A DNA stretch of 64,000 nt from Burkholderia stagnalis (GCF_902830275.1 NZ_CADESW010000011.1:1-64000); one strand, 5' to 3'; positions 8,749 to 17,596 are shown, counted from the first letter of the stretch. A program made the numbers and translations. Notes: generated from the letters alone by a model not told the origin.

Positions 8749-8944
8749 GATGACCTCGGTTGTCTTGACGAGATATCGATACATTCACATCTGGATGATG
8801 TGAGCATCGGCTTTGCTCAAGCAGTCGCTGGAACGGGAATATCCCGGGATGTACTTCGGGCGAAGCGTTCATGACGGAACGGCCTCGACCGGCGGAGAAA
8901 CGGGCAACGGGCAGCGACAGGAGCGGTCACGGCCCGTCGATGCG

Positions 8945-9805
8945 TCACGCAACCGCATACCCCGCGGATTTCATGTCCGACATCGGCTTTTTCAGGTGCG
9001 AGCCTTCCTGCACCTCGTAGAGGGAACCGAAATCGCGCTCCGCGATCGGCAGGTAGTGCAGGCCTGCCTCCACGCGCGCCACGCGGGCCGGTTGGCCGCG
9101 CAACAGTCGAACGCCCGGTTCGTTGTGGGCGGCGTGCGGGCCGAAATAGATCGGAAACGCGTCGGCCGCGCGGTAAGCCGGCAAGAACGTGCGGCGCGGG
9201 AGATCGGATGTATTGCGTTCGGACGCATGCAGTGTCAGGCAGTGCAGGAACAGCACGCCGCCGGCCTTGACTTCGACTTCCACGGCTTCCGATTCGACGA
9301 CGTCCGACACGGTGCCGCGGAAAAAGCCGTCGATGTCGTGCGATCGAAGGCCGCGACGGTGCGAGCCAGGGATGACGCGAAGACAGCCATTTTCCCGGGT
9401 GGCGTCGTCGAGGAAAATCAACGCAGTCACCAGATCCGAGTTCGTGTGCGGATAGTAGGAAAAATCCTGGTGCCACTTCACGACGCTGCCGACCTTCGGG
9501 CCTTTCATGTTGATCTTGCTGTAATGGAACAGCACGTCGTCGCCGATCAACTTCTGTACACAGTCGAGCAGGGCGGGGTCGGCGGCCAGGCGCTCGAATA
9601 CGTCGTGCTTCTGCGTCGGTGACCAGATTCGCCGTACAGTTGCACCGTCCTGGGGTTCCATCTCGAATGCCTTGCCGAGATTGCTCGGGTCGAGCAGCTC
9701 GTCGATCGCGCGGATCGCCTCGCCGATTTTCTCCGCATCGAAAATGTTGTCGACCACCACGAATCCATGGCGAGCATAGAGCTGGGCTTGCTGAGCAGAA
9801 ATCAT
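8945..9805 (-). CDS. Phytanoyl-CoA dioxygenase (PhyH) family oxygenase
   Basis: This is a 286-residue Fe(II)/2-oxoglutarate oxygenase of the PhyH family. The iron triad is visible as His112 and Asp114 (VVKWHQDFSYYPH) with the distal His193 in TLHAS, and the following RRTFLPAYR supplies the 2-oxoglutarate Arg. Such enzymes hydroxylate or halogenate small molecules or carrier-bound acyl groups. ATG 9805 lies five bases after AAGGAG; a GTG one codon upstream is possible. It lies between the EPSPS-like gene and the ThDP decarboxylase genes on the same strand, with 140-245-base gaps. This suggests one pathway but perhaps more than one transcript. Confidence 0.9.
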   Translation of the reverse strand: MISAQQAQLYARHGFVVVDNIFDAEKIGEAIRAIDELLDPSNLGKAFEMEPQDGATVRRIWSPTQKHDVFERLAADPALLDCVQKLIGDDVLFHYSKINMKGPKVGSVVKWHQDFSYYPHTNSDLVTALIFLDDATRENGCLRVIPGSHRRGLRSHDIDGFFRGTVSDVVESEAVEVEVKAGGVLFLHCLTLHASERNTSDLPRRTFLPAYRAADAFPIYFGPHAAHNEPGVRLLRGQPARVARVEAGLHYLPIAERDFGSLYEVQEGSHLKKPMSDMKSAGYAVA

Positions 9806-10048
9806 CACATCTCCTTCAAAGAAAAAATGGAAAACGACTGCCGGAATGCTTGCTGATGGCGCTGGCGCCCAGGCGGAAAATTCAGGTTGTGCTCAGGAGC
9901 GATTGCGCGGGGGGCAAGCCTGAAGATCGGTTATGGAATTGAAATTTTGTACTGCGTATAAATATAAAGAGCCGGGAAAAAGTATTTCTCCATGTGACGG
10001 CCTGTCGTCTAAAAACCGGGATCGCCTTCGAGAGTTGCGCGATGCGAC

Positions 10049-10654
10049 TTAGTCCAGCGCGATGTCGCCAAGCAGCGCCGTCCTGAAGCGGTCTTTGAGG
10101 TAGGACCCGTCTCGAGGCGGCATGACGAGGGCCGGCTTGTTTGCAGCAATCTTGATCTGCGAGAACAGCGGACCGGTGCGCGCATGCACCTTGTATCGAA
10201 GGTCGGTGACATCCTGCGGTGAACGAATGACTGATGCGCGCTCGATGCCGCAAGCCCGCGCGACCCCGGCAAGGTCGATTCCGCTGGCAGTGTGCGTGCG
10301 CTGCCTGCCGGTTTCGCCATAGCATTCGTTGTCGAGCACCGCAATCGACAGGTTCCTCGGTTGCTGCACGCCGATGGTGGCGAGTGCGCCGAGCTGCATC
10401 AGCATTTCGCCGTCCCCGGTGACGACCAGCACGGGACGGTCGGGCTGCGCGAGCGCAAGGCCGAGACCCACGGTGGATGCCGCTCCCATGGCGCCCCATA
10501 CGGGAAAGTTGAGCGGGTGATCGCCGGCTGCGGTGATGTCCCACACGGCCGAGCCCAGGCCGCTGATGACGAGGAGATTCTCGCGAGACTCGAGCAGTGT
10601 CGATACGACCCATCGACGCTCCAGTAACCCGTTCAACATGATGTTTTCAGGCAT
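10049..10654 (-). CDS. ThDP-dependent decarboxylase, C-terminal-type (beta) subunit
   Basis: At 201 residues this corresponds to the ThDP-pyrophosphate-binding half of sulfopyruvate/phosphonopyruvate decarboxylases. The metal/ThDP motif runs from Gly80-Asp81-Gly82 to Asn109 (GDGEML ... VLDNECYGETG). The substrate 2-oxo acid is unknown. The gene for the pyrimidine-binding half is upstream on the same strand, so the enzyme is split as in ComDE-type decarboxylases. AAGGA lies six bases before ATG 10654. The product would be an aldehyde, matching the aldehyde dehydrogenase encoded nearby at 12453. Confidence 0.88.
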   Translation of the reverse strand: MPENIMLNGLLERRWVVSTLLESRENLLVISGLGSAVWDITAAGDHPLNFPVWGAMGAASTVGLGLALAQPDRPVLVVTGDGEMLMQLGALATIGVQQPRNLSIAVLDNECYGETGRQRTHTASGIDLAGVARACGIERASVIRSPQDVTDLRYKVHARTGPLFSQIKIAANKPALVMPPRDGSYLKDRFRTALLGDIALD

Positions 10655-10844
10655 CGGTTTTCCTTGAGGTGCTTTGTCCGGTTCCGGCGGAGCGAACAGT
10701 CAGGTGGCAGGCTGACGAACTTTTGGTATCGAGCCGGCCGGGTCATGTCGATGACGGGCGAACCGGCCGATGGCGACCAATTGGCCGGAATCGATCGCTT
10801 GCTGCTGCCACTCCGGTGACCGGGCGGTGTTGACAGGACTTGCT

Positions 10845-11420
10845 TCAGAATTTTCCGAATGACTTGGCGCCAATCACGCGCTGCGAAATAAGCACGGCGG
10901 TTGCCTTGTAGCCATAGAAGGCCATCTTGAGCGCCGCTTCGACGCTCGGGGCGACGTCTTCTGCCGTTGCAGCATGGATGACGGCGAAATCGAACAGTTC
11001 GAAGCACTTGCGCGCGGCCTGTCCCATCGGAATTTGCCACGGGACGAACTCGCCCCATTCTCCCCGCATGGTTACGAGAATGACGGCGGGCATCGTGCAA
11101 CTGCGGATCAGCGAAAGCAGGTTGACGCAATTCCCGACCCCGGAGGACTGCATCAGCAAGACCGCGCGTTGTCCGCCAAGCCAGGCACCGGCAATGACGC
11201 CGACACCTTCTTCCTCGGTCGTCAGGGAAATGGTCCGGATCGAGTCGTCCGAGTCGAGCTTCTCGATCAGTCGGGCATGTCCGCCGTCCGGCACATAGGC
11301 GGCTTGCGCGACGCCGAACTTTTTCAATAATGCATGGAGCTGGTCGGGCCATTCGGCGGCGACGCCTGGCGCGCCAAAATCGTATGAATCCAGGTTTGTG
11401 GTGGGGGGTGATGTCTGCAT
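10845..11420 (-). CDS. ThDP-dependent decarboxylase, N-terminal-type (alpha) subunit
   Basis: At 191 residues this resembles the pyrimidine-binding half of sulfopyruvate/phosphonopyruvate decarboxylases. VPDGGHARLIEKL begins the fold, TTEEEGVGVIAGAWLGG carries the Glu (70 or 71) that activates the ThDP ring, and LMQSSGVGNCVNLLSLI is the typical following loop. It pairs with the 201-aa subunit 190 bases downstream. GAGG is nine bases before ATG 11420. It is the first gene of the leftward set and faces a 1-kb non-coding gap shared with the divergent aldehyde dehydrogenase gene. Confidence 0.87.
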   Translation of the reverse strand: MQTSPPTTNLDSYDFGAPGVAAEWPDQLHALLKKFGVAQAAYVPDGGHARLIEKLDSDDSIRTISLTTEEEGVGVIAGAWLGGQRAVLLMQSSGVGNCVNLLSLIRSCTMPAVILVTMRGEWGEFVPWQIPMGQAARKCFELFDFAVIHAATAEDVAPSVEAALKMAFYGYKATAVLISQRVIGAKSFGKF

Positions 11421-11772
11421 TTCTGCGTACCTCAGAAAGCGAGCGAGTTGATTCGCGCTCTCATGGTTGGGGTAATACCAAACGTCTTATTGCGTACAAT
11501 TCTAAATGCCGCTTAAAACAAATCAACGATGCATCACATCGAGCGTCACTTCGCGGGGAGTGCCGGCCGAATCCTGTATGACGAAAATTACGTCGTGAAA
11601 GGCAATGCGATCCGCCTGCTTGTAACGAGATAAACAAGAAGGCATTTCCCGGCGGTGACGTAATTCGCGACGAGACGAGTCGATCGGCAGCGTGATCGAT
11701 CAATGACGTCGCTTGGCGTATCCAGGGGTCCAATCATAAACGCTTAAATAACAGAATTGAAATTGATAGTTG

Positions 11773-11785
11773 CGATATCGGTATT
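11773..11785 (+). promoter_or_regulatory. Shared pathway motif, copy 1
   Basis: CGATATCGGTATT is identical to the reverse strand of 17668-17680 in front of the exporter gene. A related TATCGCTATT is at 12351-12360 and GATATCGATAC at 8772-8782 before the EPSPS-like gene. Candidate binding site for the pathway LysR regulator. Confidence 0.4.
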
Positions 11786-12235
11786 TATTCGGTAGATGCA
11801 AATCTCGTCGGAACTGTCTTGGGAAGATGCATCACGGTCGTTCCGGAATCCACGCAATCGTGGAGTCGCCGGTGCGATGCGGCCATCTACCTGGCGCGGG
11901 CAGCGCGAGCGGAGCTCACGCCAGGCGGCGAACCTGTATTCAAGCGTGTTGCAGGCCGAGGGATAGGTGCGCAGAAGGGAATGGGGCGGTCCTGGGCCCG
12001 GGGGAGTTCACCGTCCGGTATCGAGATGGCCGTTATGCCGGCCCGACTCGAAGGGTTTGTCGAGGTTCCACGAATCAGGTTGCCAAAGACCCAAAAAAGC
12101 CGCAATCTTGAATCCCGCTTTCGATGCTTTTCGTTTGCCGAGAATTCCGGGCACCGTGCTTGTGATGAGTGCGTGCGGTTATATTGTCAATGAATGACCG
12201 CATGCGCGATCTCTATTCCACTTGGATCATGAATT

Positions 12236-12260
12236 AATTGCGCACCCGGTTGGTGCAATT
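12236..12260. promoter_or_regulatory. Inverted repeat upstream of aldehyde dehydrogenase
   Basis: AATTG-C-GCACC and GGTGCAATT face each other across a five-base loop, with one unpaired C. It could be an operator or a weak hairpin about 190 bases before the aldehyde dehydrogenase start. Confidence 0.4.
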
Positions 12261-12452
12261 TTGGGAACCGGCGGGGATGGCGTCCGCCAAGTGGTTCAAT
12301 CAATCCGGTTTCAATGGAGTAGTGGAACTGGACTACCCGCCATCATGATGTATCGCTATTTCACGCATCACTTCCTTTGACAAGTAGGCGGCCAACCGAA
12401 GGAAGCCCGTTCACAGACTCGCAGGTCGGCGAGACTCTCTGTTAATCCACGC

Positions 12453-13934
12453 ATGAAACGTTATCTGAACTACATCGACGGTGTATTCGTCAGTCCCGAT
12501 TCGAACGCATGGCTTCCCAGCGTCAATCCGTATACGGGGGAGAACTGGTGCGAGATTCCGCGAAGCAACGAGCATGACGCGAAGGGCGCGATCGATGCGG
12601 CCAGTCGCGCATTCCGGAGCAGTGCGTGGTCGTCGCTCAACGCGAGTCAACGGGGTGCATTGCTGCGCCGGCTCGCCGATCTCATCAAGGAAAATGCCGA
12701 AGCGCTGGCTCGCATCGAGGTAGCGGACAACGGCAAGCTGATCACCGAAATGCGCGGTCAGCTTCGGTACATCCCCGAGTGGTACCACTACTACGGCGGG
12801 CTGGCCGACAAGATCGAGGGCAGCGTGCTCCCGATCGACAAGCCGGACTATCTGGCGTTTACGCGGTACGAGCCGCTCGGCGTGGTTCTGGCCATTACCG
12901 CGTGGAATTCTCCGCTTCTCCTGCTGGCCTGGAAACTGGCGCCGGGCTTGGCGGCCGGCAATACGTTCGTGATCAAGCCGTCCGAGCACGCGACTGCGTC
13001 GACGCTGGAGTTTGCGGCCCTGTTCGAGCAGGCCGGATTTCCACCCGGCGTAATCAACGTCGTTTCCGGCTATGGATCCGAGATCGGCGACGCGCTGACA
13101 AGTGATCGTCGGGTCGCCAAGATCGCGTTCACCGGATCCGATTCAACGGGGCGCAGAGTCAACGAGCAGGCTGCGAAGGATTTCAAGTACGTGACGATGG
13201 AACTGGGAGGAAAATCGCCGAACATCGTCTTTGCCGATGCCAATGCGGAGCAGGCGATTGCCGGGGCAATCTCGGGAATCTTTGCAGCGGGCGGACAAAC
13301 CTGCATGGCTGGATCGCGTCTGCTGCTTCAGGAGCCGATCTACGATGAATTTACCCGGCGACTGGTGGAGGCAAGCAGGTCCGCCGTGCTTGGCAATCCC
13401 ATGGACGATGCGACACAGATCGGCCCCATTGCCAATCGGCCGCAGTATGATCGCGTGCTTTCCTGCATCGAGATGGGGCGTGCCGACGGCGCCAGGCTCG
13501 TGCTGGGCGGTCGCCCCTTCACGGAGGGCGATGCGAAGCATGGCTTGTTCATCGAGCCCACGATCTTTTGCGATGTTTCCAACGACATGCGGATTGCGCG
13601 ACAGGAAGTCTTCGGCCCCGTGCTTGCCGTGATTCCGTTCAAGACCGAGGAAGACGCGGTTGCCATCGCGAACGACAGTCCGTATGGCCTGGCCGCCGGC
13701 GTCTGGACGACGGACATGGGAACGGCGCTGCGCATGTCGAGGCAACTCGAGGCCGGTACGGTGTGGGTCAATTCTTATCGCGCGGTTAGCTATCTTGCCC
13801 CGTTTGGCGGTTACAAGCAGAGCGGTATCGGTCGCGAGAGCGGGTACGAGATGATCAAGGAATACCTGCAGACCAAGACCACGTGGATCTATTCGGGCGC
13901 GGCCAGCCCCGACAATCCGTTCGTGATGCGATAA
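12453..13934 (+). CDS. NAD(P)-dependent aldehyde dehydrogenase (accessory pathway)
   Basis: This is a 493-residue ALDH-superfamily enzyme that oxidises an aldehyde to a carboxylic acid. The catalytic Cys284 is in GGQTCMAGSR and the general-base Glu250 in MELGGKSP; the NAD-binding loop FTGSDSTGRRV and the C-terminal FGGYKQSGIGRE are intact. Subfamily wording is close to 4-hydroxymuconic/aminomuconic and benzaldehyde-type dehydrogenases, but the substrate is not certain. It diverges from the ThDP decarboxylase genes, suggesting a 2-oxo acid to aldehyde to acid sequence. No strong ribosome site is visible before ATG 12453. Confidence 0.93.
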   Translation: MKRYLNYIDGVFVSPDSNAWLPSVNPYTGENWCEIPRSNEHDAKGAIDAASRAFRSSAWSSLNASQRGALLRRLADLIKENAEALARIEVADNGKLITEMRGQLRYIPEWYHYYGGLADKIEGSVLPIDKPDYLAFTRYEPLGVVLAITAWNSPLLLLAWKLAPGLAAGNTFVIKPSEHATASTLEFAALFEQAGFPPGVINVVSGYGSEIGDALTSDRRVAKIAFTGSDSTGRRVNEQAAKDFKYVTMELGGKSPNIVFADANAEQAIAGAISGIFAAGGQTCMAGSRLLLQEPIYDEFTRRLVEASRSAVLGNPMDDATQIGPIANRPQYDRVLSCIEMGRADGARLVLGGRPFTEGDAKHGLFIEPTIFCDVSNDMRIARQEVFGPVLAVIPFKTEEDAVAIANDSPYGLAAGVWTTDMGTALRMSRQLEAGTVWVNSYRAVSYLAPFGGYKQSGIGRESGYEMIKEYLQTKTTWIYSGAASPDNPFVMR

Positions 13935-14027
13935 ATCCGCGATGCGTGCGCGGCCAGGGCCTGCGGGCGATGTCATGTGCGTCGCACCTGGCAAGCCCTG
14001 GGAAAGATGCGATTCGCGCCGGCCGCT

Positions 14028-14765
14028 TCAGCGCGCTCGACCGGATCGCGTCGCCACGTCGGTTGCCGCGGCGCTCGCGATCTGCACGTTCGGGCCACGT
14101 GCGGCGCGGCCTATGTGCAGGCAGAACCGCGACAAGCCTTCCACGCCGCCACGTAGTACGTCGTTGGGCCGGACGGACAGGGCGGGTTGAGTGGGGCCGG
14201 TAAAGACGAGATCTCCCTGTCTCATCGGGAACTGACGGGCGATTCGACAGACGATTTCCGATATCGGCCACGTCATTTCCTCCAGCGTCGCTTCGAAAGA
14301 CGGTCGATTGTTCAGATCCAGCCACAGCAAATTGTTCTCGCATTCGAAGTCGGACGCAGGAACGAGCGTGCCGCAGATCGTTCGGCGAATCATCGGTGCG
14401 CATCCGTACGCGCCGGGCATGCCTTCCGAGATGGGGGTGACGAAATTCACGGCAACACCGTATGCCGAAATATGCGGATGCGTCCGCGAAACGGGACGGC
14501 GGCGCGTGGATTTGCCGACAACGACACATATCTCGATCTGACATGCAATGGCGACATCGGACGGACACGAAATGCCTTGTTCTAGCGAGACGATCGTCCT
14601 CATGTCGCGGACGCGAAAAACGGCAGCGTCCGCCCGTTCTTGCTGCGGAATGCCGAAGTTTCGATCGATCCCGAACGCGCGATGGATTCCGATGCAGCCT
14701 TCCCGGCCTCTCATGGCCAATTCCAGGCAGGCCGATGAAGATGAATGTTCTGTTCCGCGGACCAT
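14028..14765 (-). CDS. FAH-family protein with degenerate metal site
   Basis: The 245-residue protein matches the C-terminal fold of fumarylacetoacetate hydrolase/acylpyruvase proteins: QIEICVVVGK, then LWLDLNNRPSFEATLEEMTW, then MRQGDLVFTGPTQ and RGGVEGLSRF. The usual metal ligands are E-x-E and a later Asp in ANDVSARD. Here they read Gln77-x-Glu79 and Asn108 (VAVNFVT), so metal binding is doubtful. ATG 14765 has GGAGG eleven bases upstream; a TTG at 14783 is the alternative. It follows the ArgG-like gene closely on the same strand and converges with the aldehyde dehydrogenase gene. Confidence 0.75.
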   Translation of the reverse strand: MVRGTEHSSSSACLELAMRGREGCIGIHRAFGIDRNFGIPQQERADAAVFRVRDMRTIVSLEQGISCPSDVAIACQIEICVVVGKSTRRRPVSRTHPHISAYGVAVNFVTPISEGMPGAYGCAPMIRRTICGTLVPASDFECENNLLWLDLNNRPSFEATLEEMTWPISEIVCRIARQFPMRQGDLVFTGPTQPALSVRPNDVLRGGVEGLSRFCLHIGRAARGPNVQIASAAATDVATRSGRAR

Positions 14766-14837
14766 GACAGGTCGCGCCTCCAACAGGCTGAAATTCTCGG
14801 TGTCCGCGGTTGAATCAGGCGGTCCTTCAGCGGTCTT

Positions 14838-16100
14838 TCAGGCGCTCTCCAGTTCACCCGGACGGTGTTCCGCGCACACGGGCGCGGCTTCGAGCGACGC
14901 GATATCGTGCAGCTCGCGCAAGCTGCGTGCGCCGCGAACGCGTGCGGCCTGTTTCTCCCAACTGTCGCGATCGGTCAGGTAGCGTGGTTTGGCCGCGCGG
15001 ATGGCGCATACGTCGGCCGCTCCTTCGCGCAGCGCGTACTTCACGATGCCGGTGACGGCGCTGGCCTGATGGGCGATGAATTGATCGATCGTGCGTCGCA
15101 GGTCGGAAAACCACCGTCCCTCGATCGCCTCGCGAACCCAGATCTGCTCCAGCGACAGCTTTTCTCGCAGCAGTTCGGGATCGAGCGTCGCCATTTCGAG
15201 ATGGCGGTATGCATTCATCAGTACGTACGCGGCCGGCGCCTCGCGAACTTCCAGCACCTTCTCGCCATCATCCAGATGCTCCAGGCCGCAATAGCGTCCG
15301 ATGCCGTAGGAGCCGATACGATCGTTCAGCCGAGCGATCAGTTCTATCAACGGAAGTTCGGTGTCGTCGATCGCCACCGGCGTGCCTTTGTCGAAGCGGA
15401 TGGAAATCGTGCACCGCGGAATGACGCGCGTTCGTCGCGCGGTCCAGGTAAAGAGTTCTTCGGGGACGTGGAAGGCCTCGGGATTGTCGAGCGATCCGGA
15501 CTCGAATTCGCGGCACCAGAGATTGGCGTCACCGCTCGTTCCGCGAGCCTGGAACGCGGTGAGCCCGGAGCGGCGCAGCGCGTCGATTTTCTCTTGCCGT
15601 GTCAGGGCCGAGTATTCGTACGGACTTCCGTGAAACCCGCCGAATCCCAACTGATGCAGCGCGCCGTTCAGCCGACGCAGGCTGTTCTGTGACTGGTTGG
15701 CCGTGTGTACGATTGCATCGCATTCGAGCAGGGTGGCCTGATCGACCGCGATGCGACAAATGACCGGCCGCGACAACGACGAACTGATGGGGTACATCGC
15801 CATGTACTGCGCATTGCAGCGTAATGCTGGCAGCACCGCATCACGGGCAAAGGCGTGGCGCCCGTCGATGACCAGCGACCTGGCGCCGAAATGCGACGCG
15901 ATCATCGCGAGATCATCCCGATTGACGCCGTCGCCGAGGTCGACGGTCAGCGCGGTTACCTCGCAACCCCGATGTCTTGCCAGTTCCATCAGCACATAAC
16001 TGCTGTCGACGCCGCCGCTGAATAAGGTCAGAACATGCTTGCAACTGCGGGAAACGTATTCCAGATCGGCAAAGCTGCGAATGCGGTGCTGCGTCTTCAT
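14838..16100 (-). CDS. Argininosuccinate-synthase-like ATP-dependent ligase
   Basis: At 420 residues the protein is ArgG length. It has the N-type ATP-pyrophosphatase P-loop FSGGVDSS (27-34), the NAQYM...SSSLSRPVI stretch, GDANLWCREFESGSLDNP (190-207) corresponding to the ENLWGRSxEGG motif, and EGRWFSDLR near the C terminus. The TGKGNDQ loop that binds aspartate and citrulline in ArgG is replaced by ANQSQNS (134-140), with the Asp lost and the following Arg kept. ArgG joins citrulline and aspartate via a citrullyl-AMP; this enzyme probably adenylates or joins something else. The start is ATG 16100. It sits between the exporter and FAH-like genes. Confidence 0.83.
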   Translation of the reverse strand: MKTQHRIRSFADLEYVSRSCKHVLTLFSGGVDSSYVLMELARHRGCEVTALTVDLGDGVNRDDLAMIASHFGARSLVIDGRHAFARDAVLPALRCNAQYMAMYPISSSLSRPVICRIAVDQATLLECDAIVHTANQSQNSLRRLNGALHQLGFGGFHGSPYEYSALTRQEKIDALRRSGLTAFQARGTSGDANLWCREFESGSLDNPEAFHVPEELFTWTARRTRVIPRCTISIRFDKGTPVAIDDTELPLIELIARLNDRIGSYGIGRYCGLEHLDDGEKVLEVREAPAAYVLMNAYRHLEMATLDPELLREKLSLEQIWVREAIEGRWFSDLRRTIDQFIAHQASAVTGIVKYALREGAADVCAIRAAKPRYLTDRDSWEKQAARVRGARSLRELHDIASLEAAPVCAEHRPGELESA

Positions 16101-16204
16101 GGTGTTCCTTGGCAGTGAATGGTTCGTCGTACGGAGGGGGCCGCGGCCCTTGCGATGCGTGGCGCCGTTTCGGCCGTGACGTCGACCTGGCCGAGCGTCT
16201 CGCG

Positions 16205-17596
16205 TTACGCGTGTGGTCGGTACGGCAGCAATCGAAGGCAACTGACCACGGTGCCCGTCAGTGCGAAAGCGCTGCCTGCCCACAACGCGGCGATCGGACC
16301 GTCTGCCCCCGCGACGTGAAAGCACAGGGCAACCAGCGCGGCACCCAGCGTCTGCCCCAGCAGGCGCGCCGTTGCGACAATGCCGCTGGCCCCGCCGCTG
16401 CGCTCGGGCGGTGCGCTTCCCATCAGCGCCTTGAGATTGGGCGCCTGGAAGAAGCCGAATCCGGCGCCGCACAACACCATGCGCCAGGCAATTTCGATCG
16501 TCGACGGCGACGTCGGCAGCGTGGCCAGCGATGCCATGCCGATGGATAACGTGAAGAGGCCGATCGTGCCGAGAATGCCTGCCGGATAGCGATCGGCAAG
16601 ACGCCCGGCGAGCGGCGCCATGATTGCCACGACGGCTGGCCACGGCGTCATCAGGAAGCCTGTCGCGACCTGGCTGTTCCCGAGACCGGCCTGCAGGAAA
16701 AACGGCAACGACACGAAGGCAAGGCCCTGCGTCGAGAATGAGCAGACCGACGTGATCGCGGACAAGGAGAAGACGGGGCGACGGAACAGATCGACTGCCA
16801 GCATCGGCGCCGGGTGCCGTGCCTGGCGTTTCAGCAGCGCATAGCCGCAGATGGCCGCGATGATCCATTCGGCCATGATGGACGTCGTCATGCCATCATG
16901 CGAGATCGTTCCAAGTCCGAGTATGAGGAGTGCAAAAAAAGCGGCGCAAAGCAATGCGGCGACCATGTCGAAGCCATGCCGCGCGCGATGAGTGACCGGT
17001 AAGGTGCCGGCCGCCATCGCGATCGAAAGCAAGCCGACCGGCACGTTGACCAGGAACAGCCAGTGCCACGACGCAATGGACAGGATGGCCGATGCCACGG
17101 TCGGGCCGACCGTGAACGAAACGGCAACGACAAGCGCGTTCAATCCCACGCCGCGTCCAAGCAGTTTGGCCGGATAGGAAAACCGAATGAGCGCGGTGTT
17201 GACGCTCATGATGGCGGCCGCTCCGACACCTTGCAGCGCGCGTGCCGTTGCGAGCGACGGGAGCGACCATGCGAGGCCGCAGGCAAGCGAACTCAACGTG
17301 AACAGGGCAAGTCCGGCGATATAGATGAGCCGATGCCCGGCTATCTCGCCCAGGGATGCGAACGGAAGCAGTGTCGCGATCATTGCCAGTTGATAGGCGT
17401 TGACCACCCAGATCACGGAAGATGGATCGGCGCCGATGCTGGTCGCGATGGTCGGCAGGGCCGTATTGGTGATGGCCGTATCGAGGTTGGCCATGGCGAC
17501 CGCAAGTGAAATGGCAATCAGCGCCGCCATCCTTTGTCTCGTCGGCAAGCCATCCTGGTGCGGGGCGCTGAGGGGCTGCAGGTCGGTAGCGGACAT
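16205..17596 (-). CDS. DHA2-family MFS exporter
   Basis: The 463-residue inner-membrane protein has 12-14 predicted hydrophobic helices. Motif D1-like NLDTAITNTALPTIA is in helix 1, the RALQGVGAAAIM motif is in helix 4, and motif C-like ALVVAVSFTVGPTVA is in helix 5, as in proton-driven drug exporters of the EmrB/QacA group. It is the most upstream gene of the ArgG-like/FAH-like strand. As an exporter next to biosynthetic-type enzymes it suggests that the pathway product leaves the cell or that the cell protects itself from it. ATG 17596. Confidence 0.92.
   Translation of the reverse strand: MSATDLQPLSAPHQDGLPTRQRMAALIAISLAVAMANLDTAITNTALPTIATSIGADPSSVIWVVNAYQLAMIATLLPFASLGEIAGHRLIYIAGLALFTLSSLACGLAWSLPSLATARALQGVGAAAIMSVNTALIRFSYPAKLLGRGVGLNALVVAVSFTVGPTVASAILSIASWHWLFLVNVPVGLLSIAMAAGTLPVTHRARHGFDMVAALLCAAFFALLILGLGTISHDGMTTSIMAEWIIAAICGYALLKRQARHPAPMLAVDLFRRPVFSLSAITSVCSFSTQGLAFVSLPFFLQAGLGNSQVATGFLMTPWPAVVAIMAPLAGRLADRYPAGILGTIGLFTLSIGMASLATLPTSPSTIEIAWRMVLCGAGFGFFQAPNLKALMGSAPPERSGGASGIVATARLLGQTLGAALVALCFHVAGADGPIAALWAGSAFALTGTVVSCLRLLPYRPHA

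Larger units (their letters stand above)
11421..12452. other. 1-kb AT-rich divergent control region, no gene seen
   Basis: The gap lies between the divergent ThDP alpha gene and the aldehyde dehydrogenase gene and is much longer and more AT-rich than others in the window. It holds a 13-mer shared with the exporter promoter (11773-11785), an inverted repeat at 12236-12260, and a long-spaced 9-bp inverted repeat AATTACGTC/GACGTAATT at 11586-11594 and 11657-11665. Short open frames are present but show no family features and no ribosome sites. It may be a control region, a leader, or the remains of a lost gene. Confidence 0.5.

Noticed and set aside
10049..11420. Phosphonate biosynthesis cluster
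   Set aside because: The decarboxylase resembles phosphonopyruvate decarboxylase, but no PEP mutase gene is in the window, so the claim cannot be supported.
11586..11665. Intrinsic terminator formed by AATTACGTC and GACGTAATT
   Set aside because: The arms are 62 bases apart and no T-run follows; may be chance or an operator pair.
11819..12193. 124-codon open frame in the 1-kb pathway gap
   Set aside because: No family features, no ribosome site, and Arg/Ser/Gly-rich content suggest chance.
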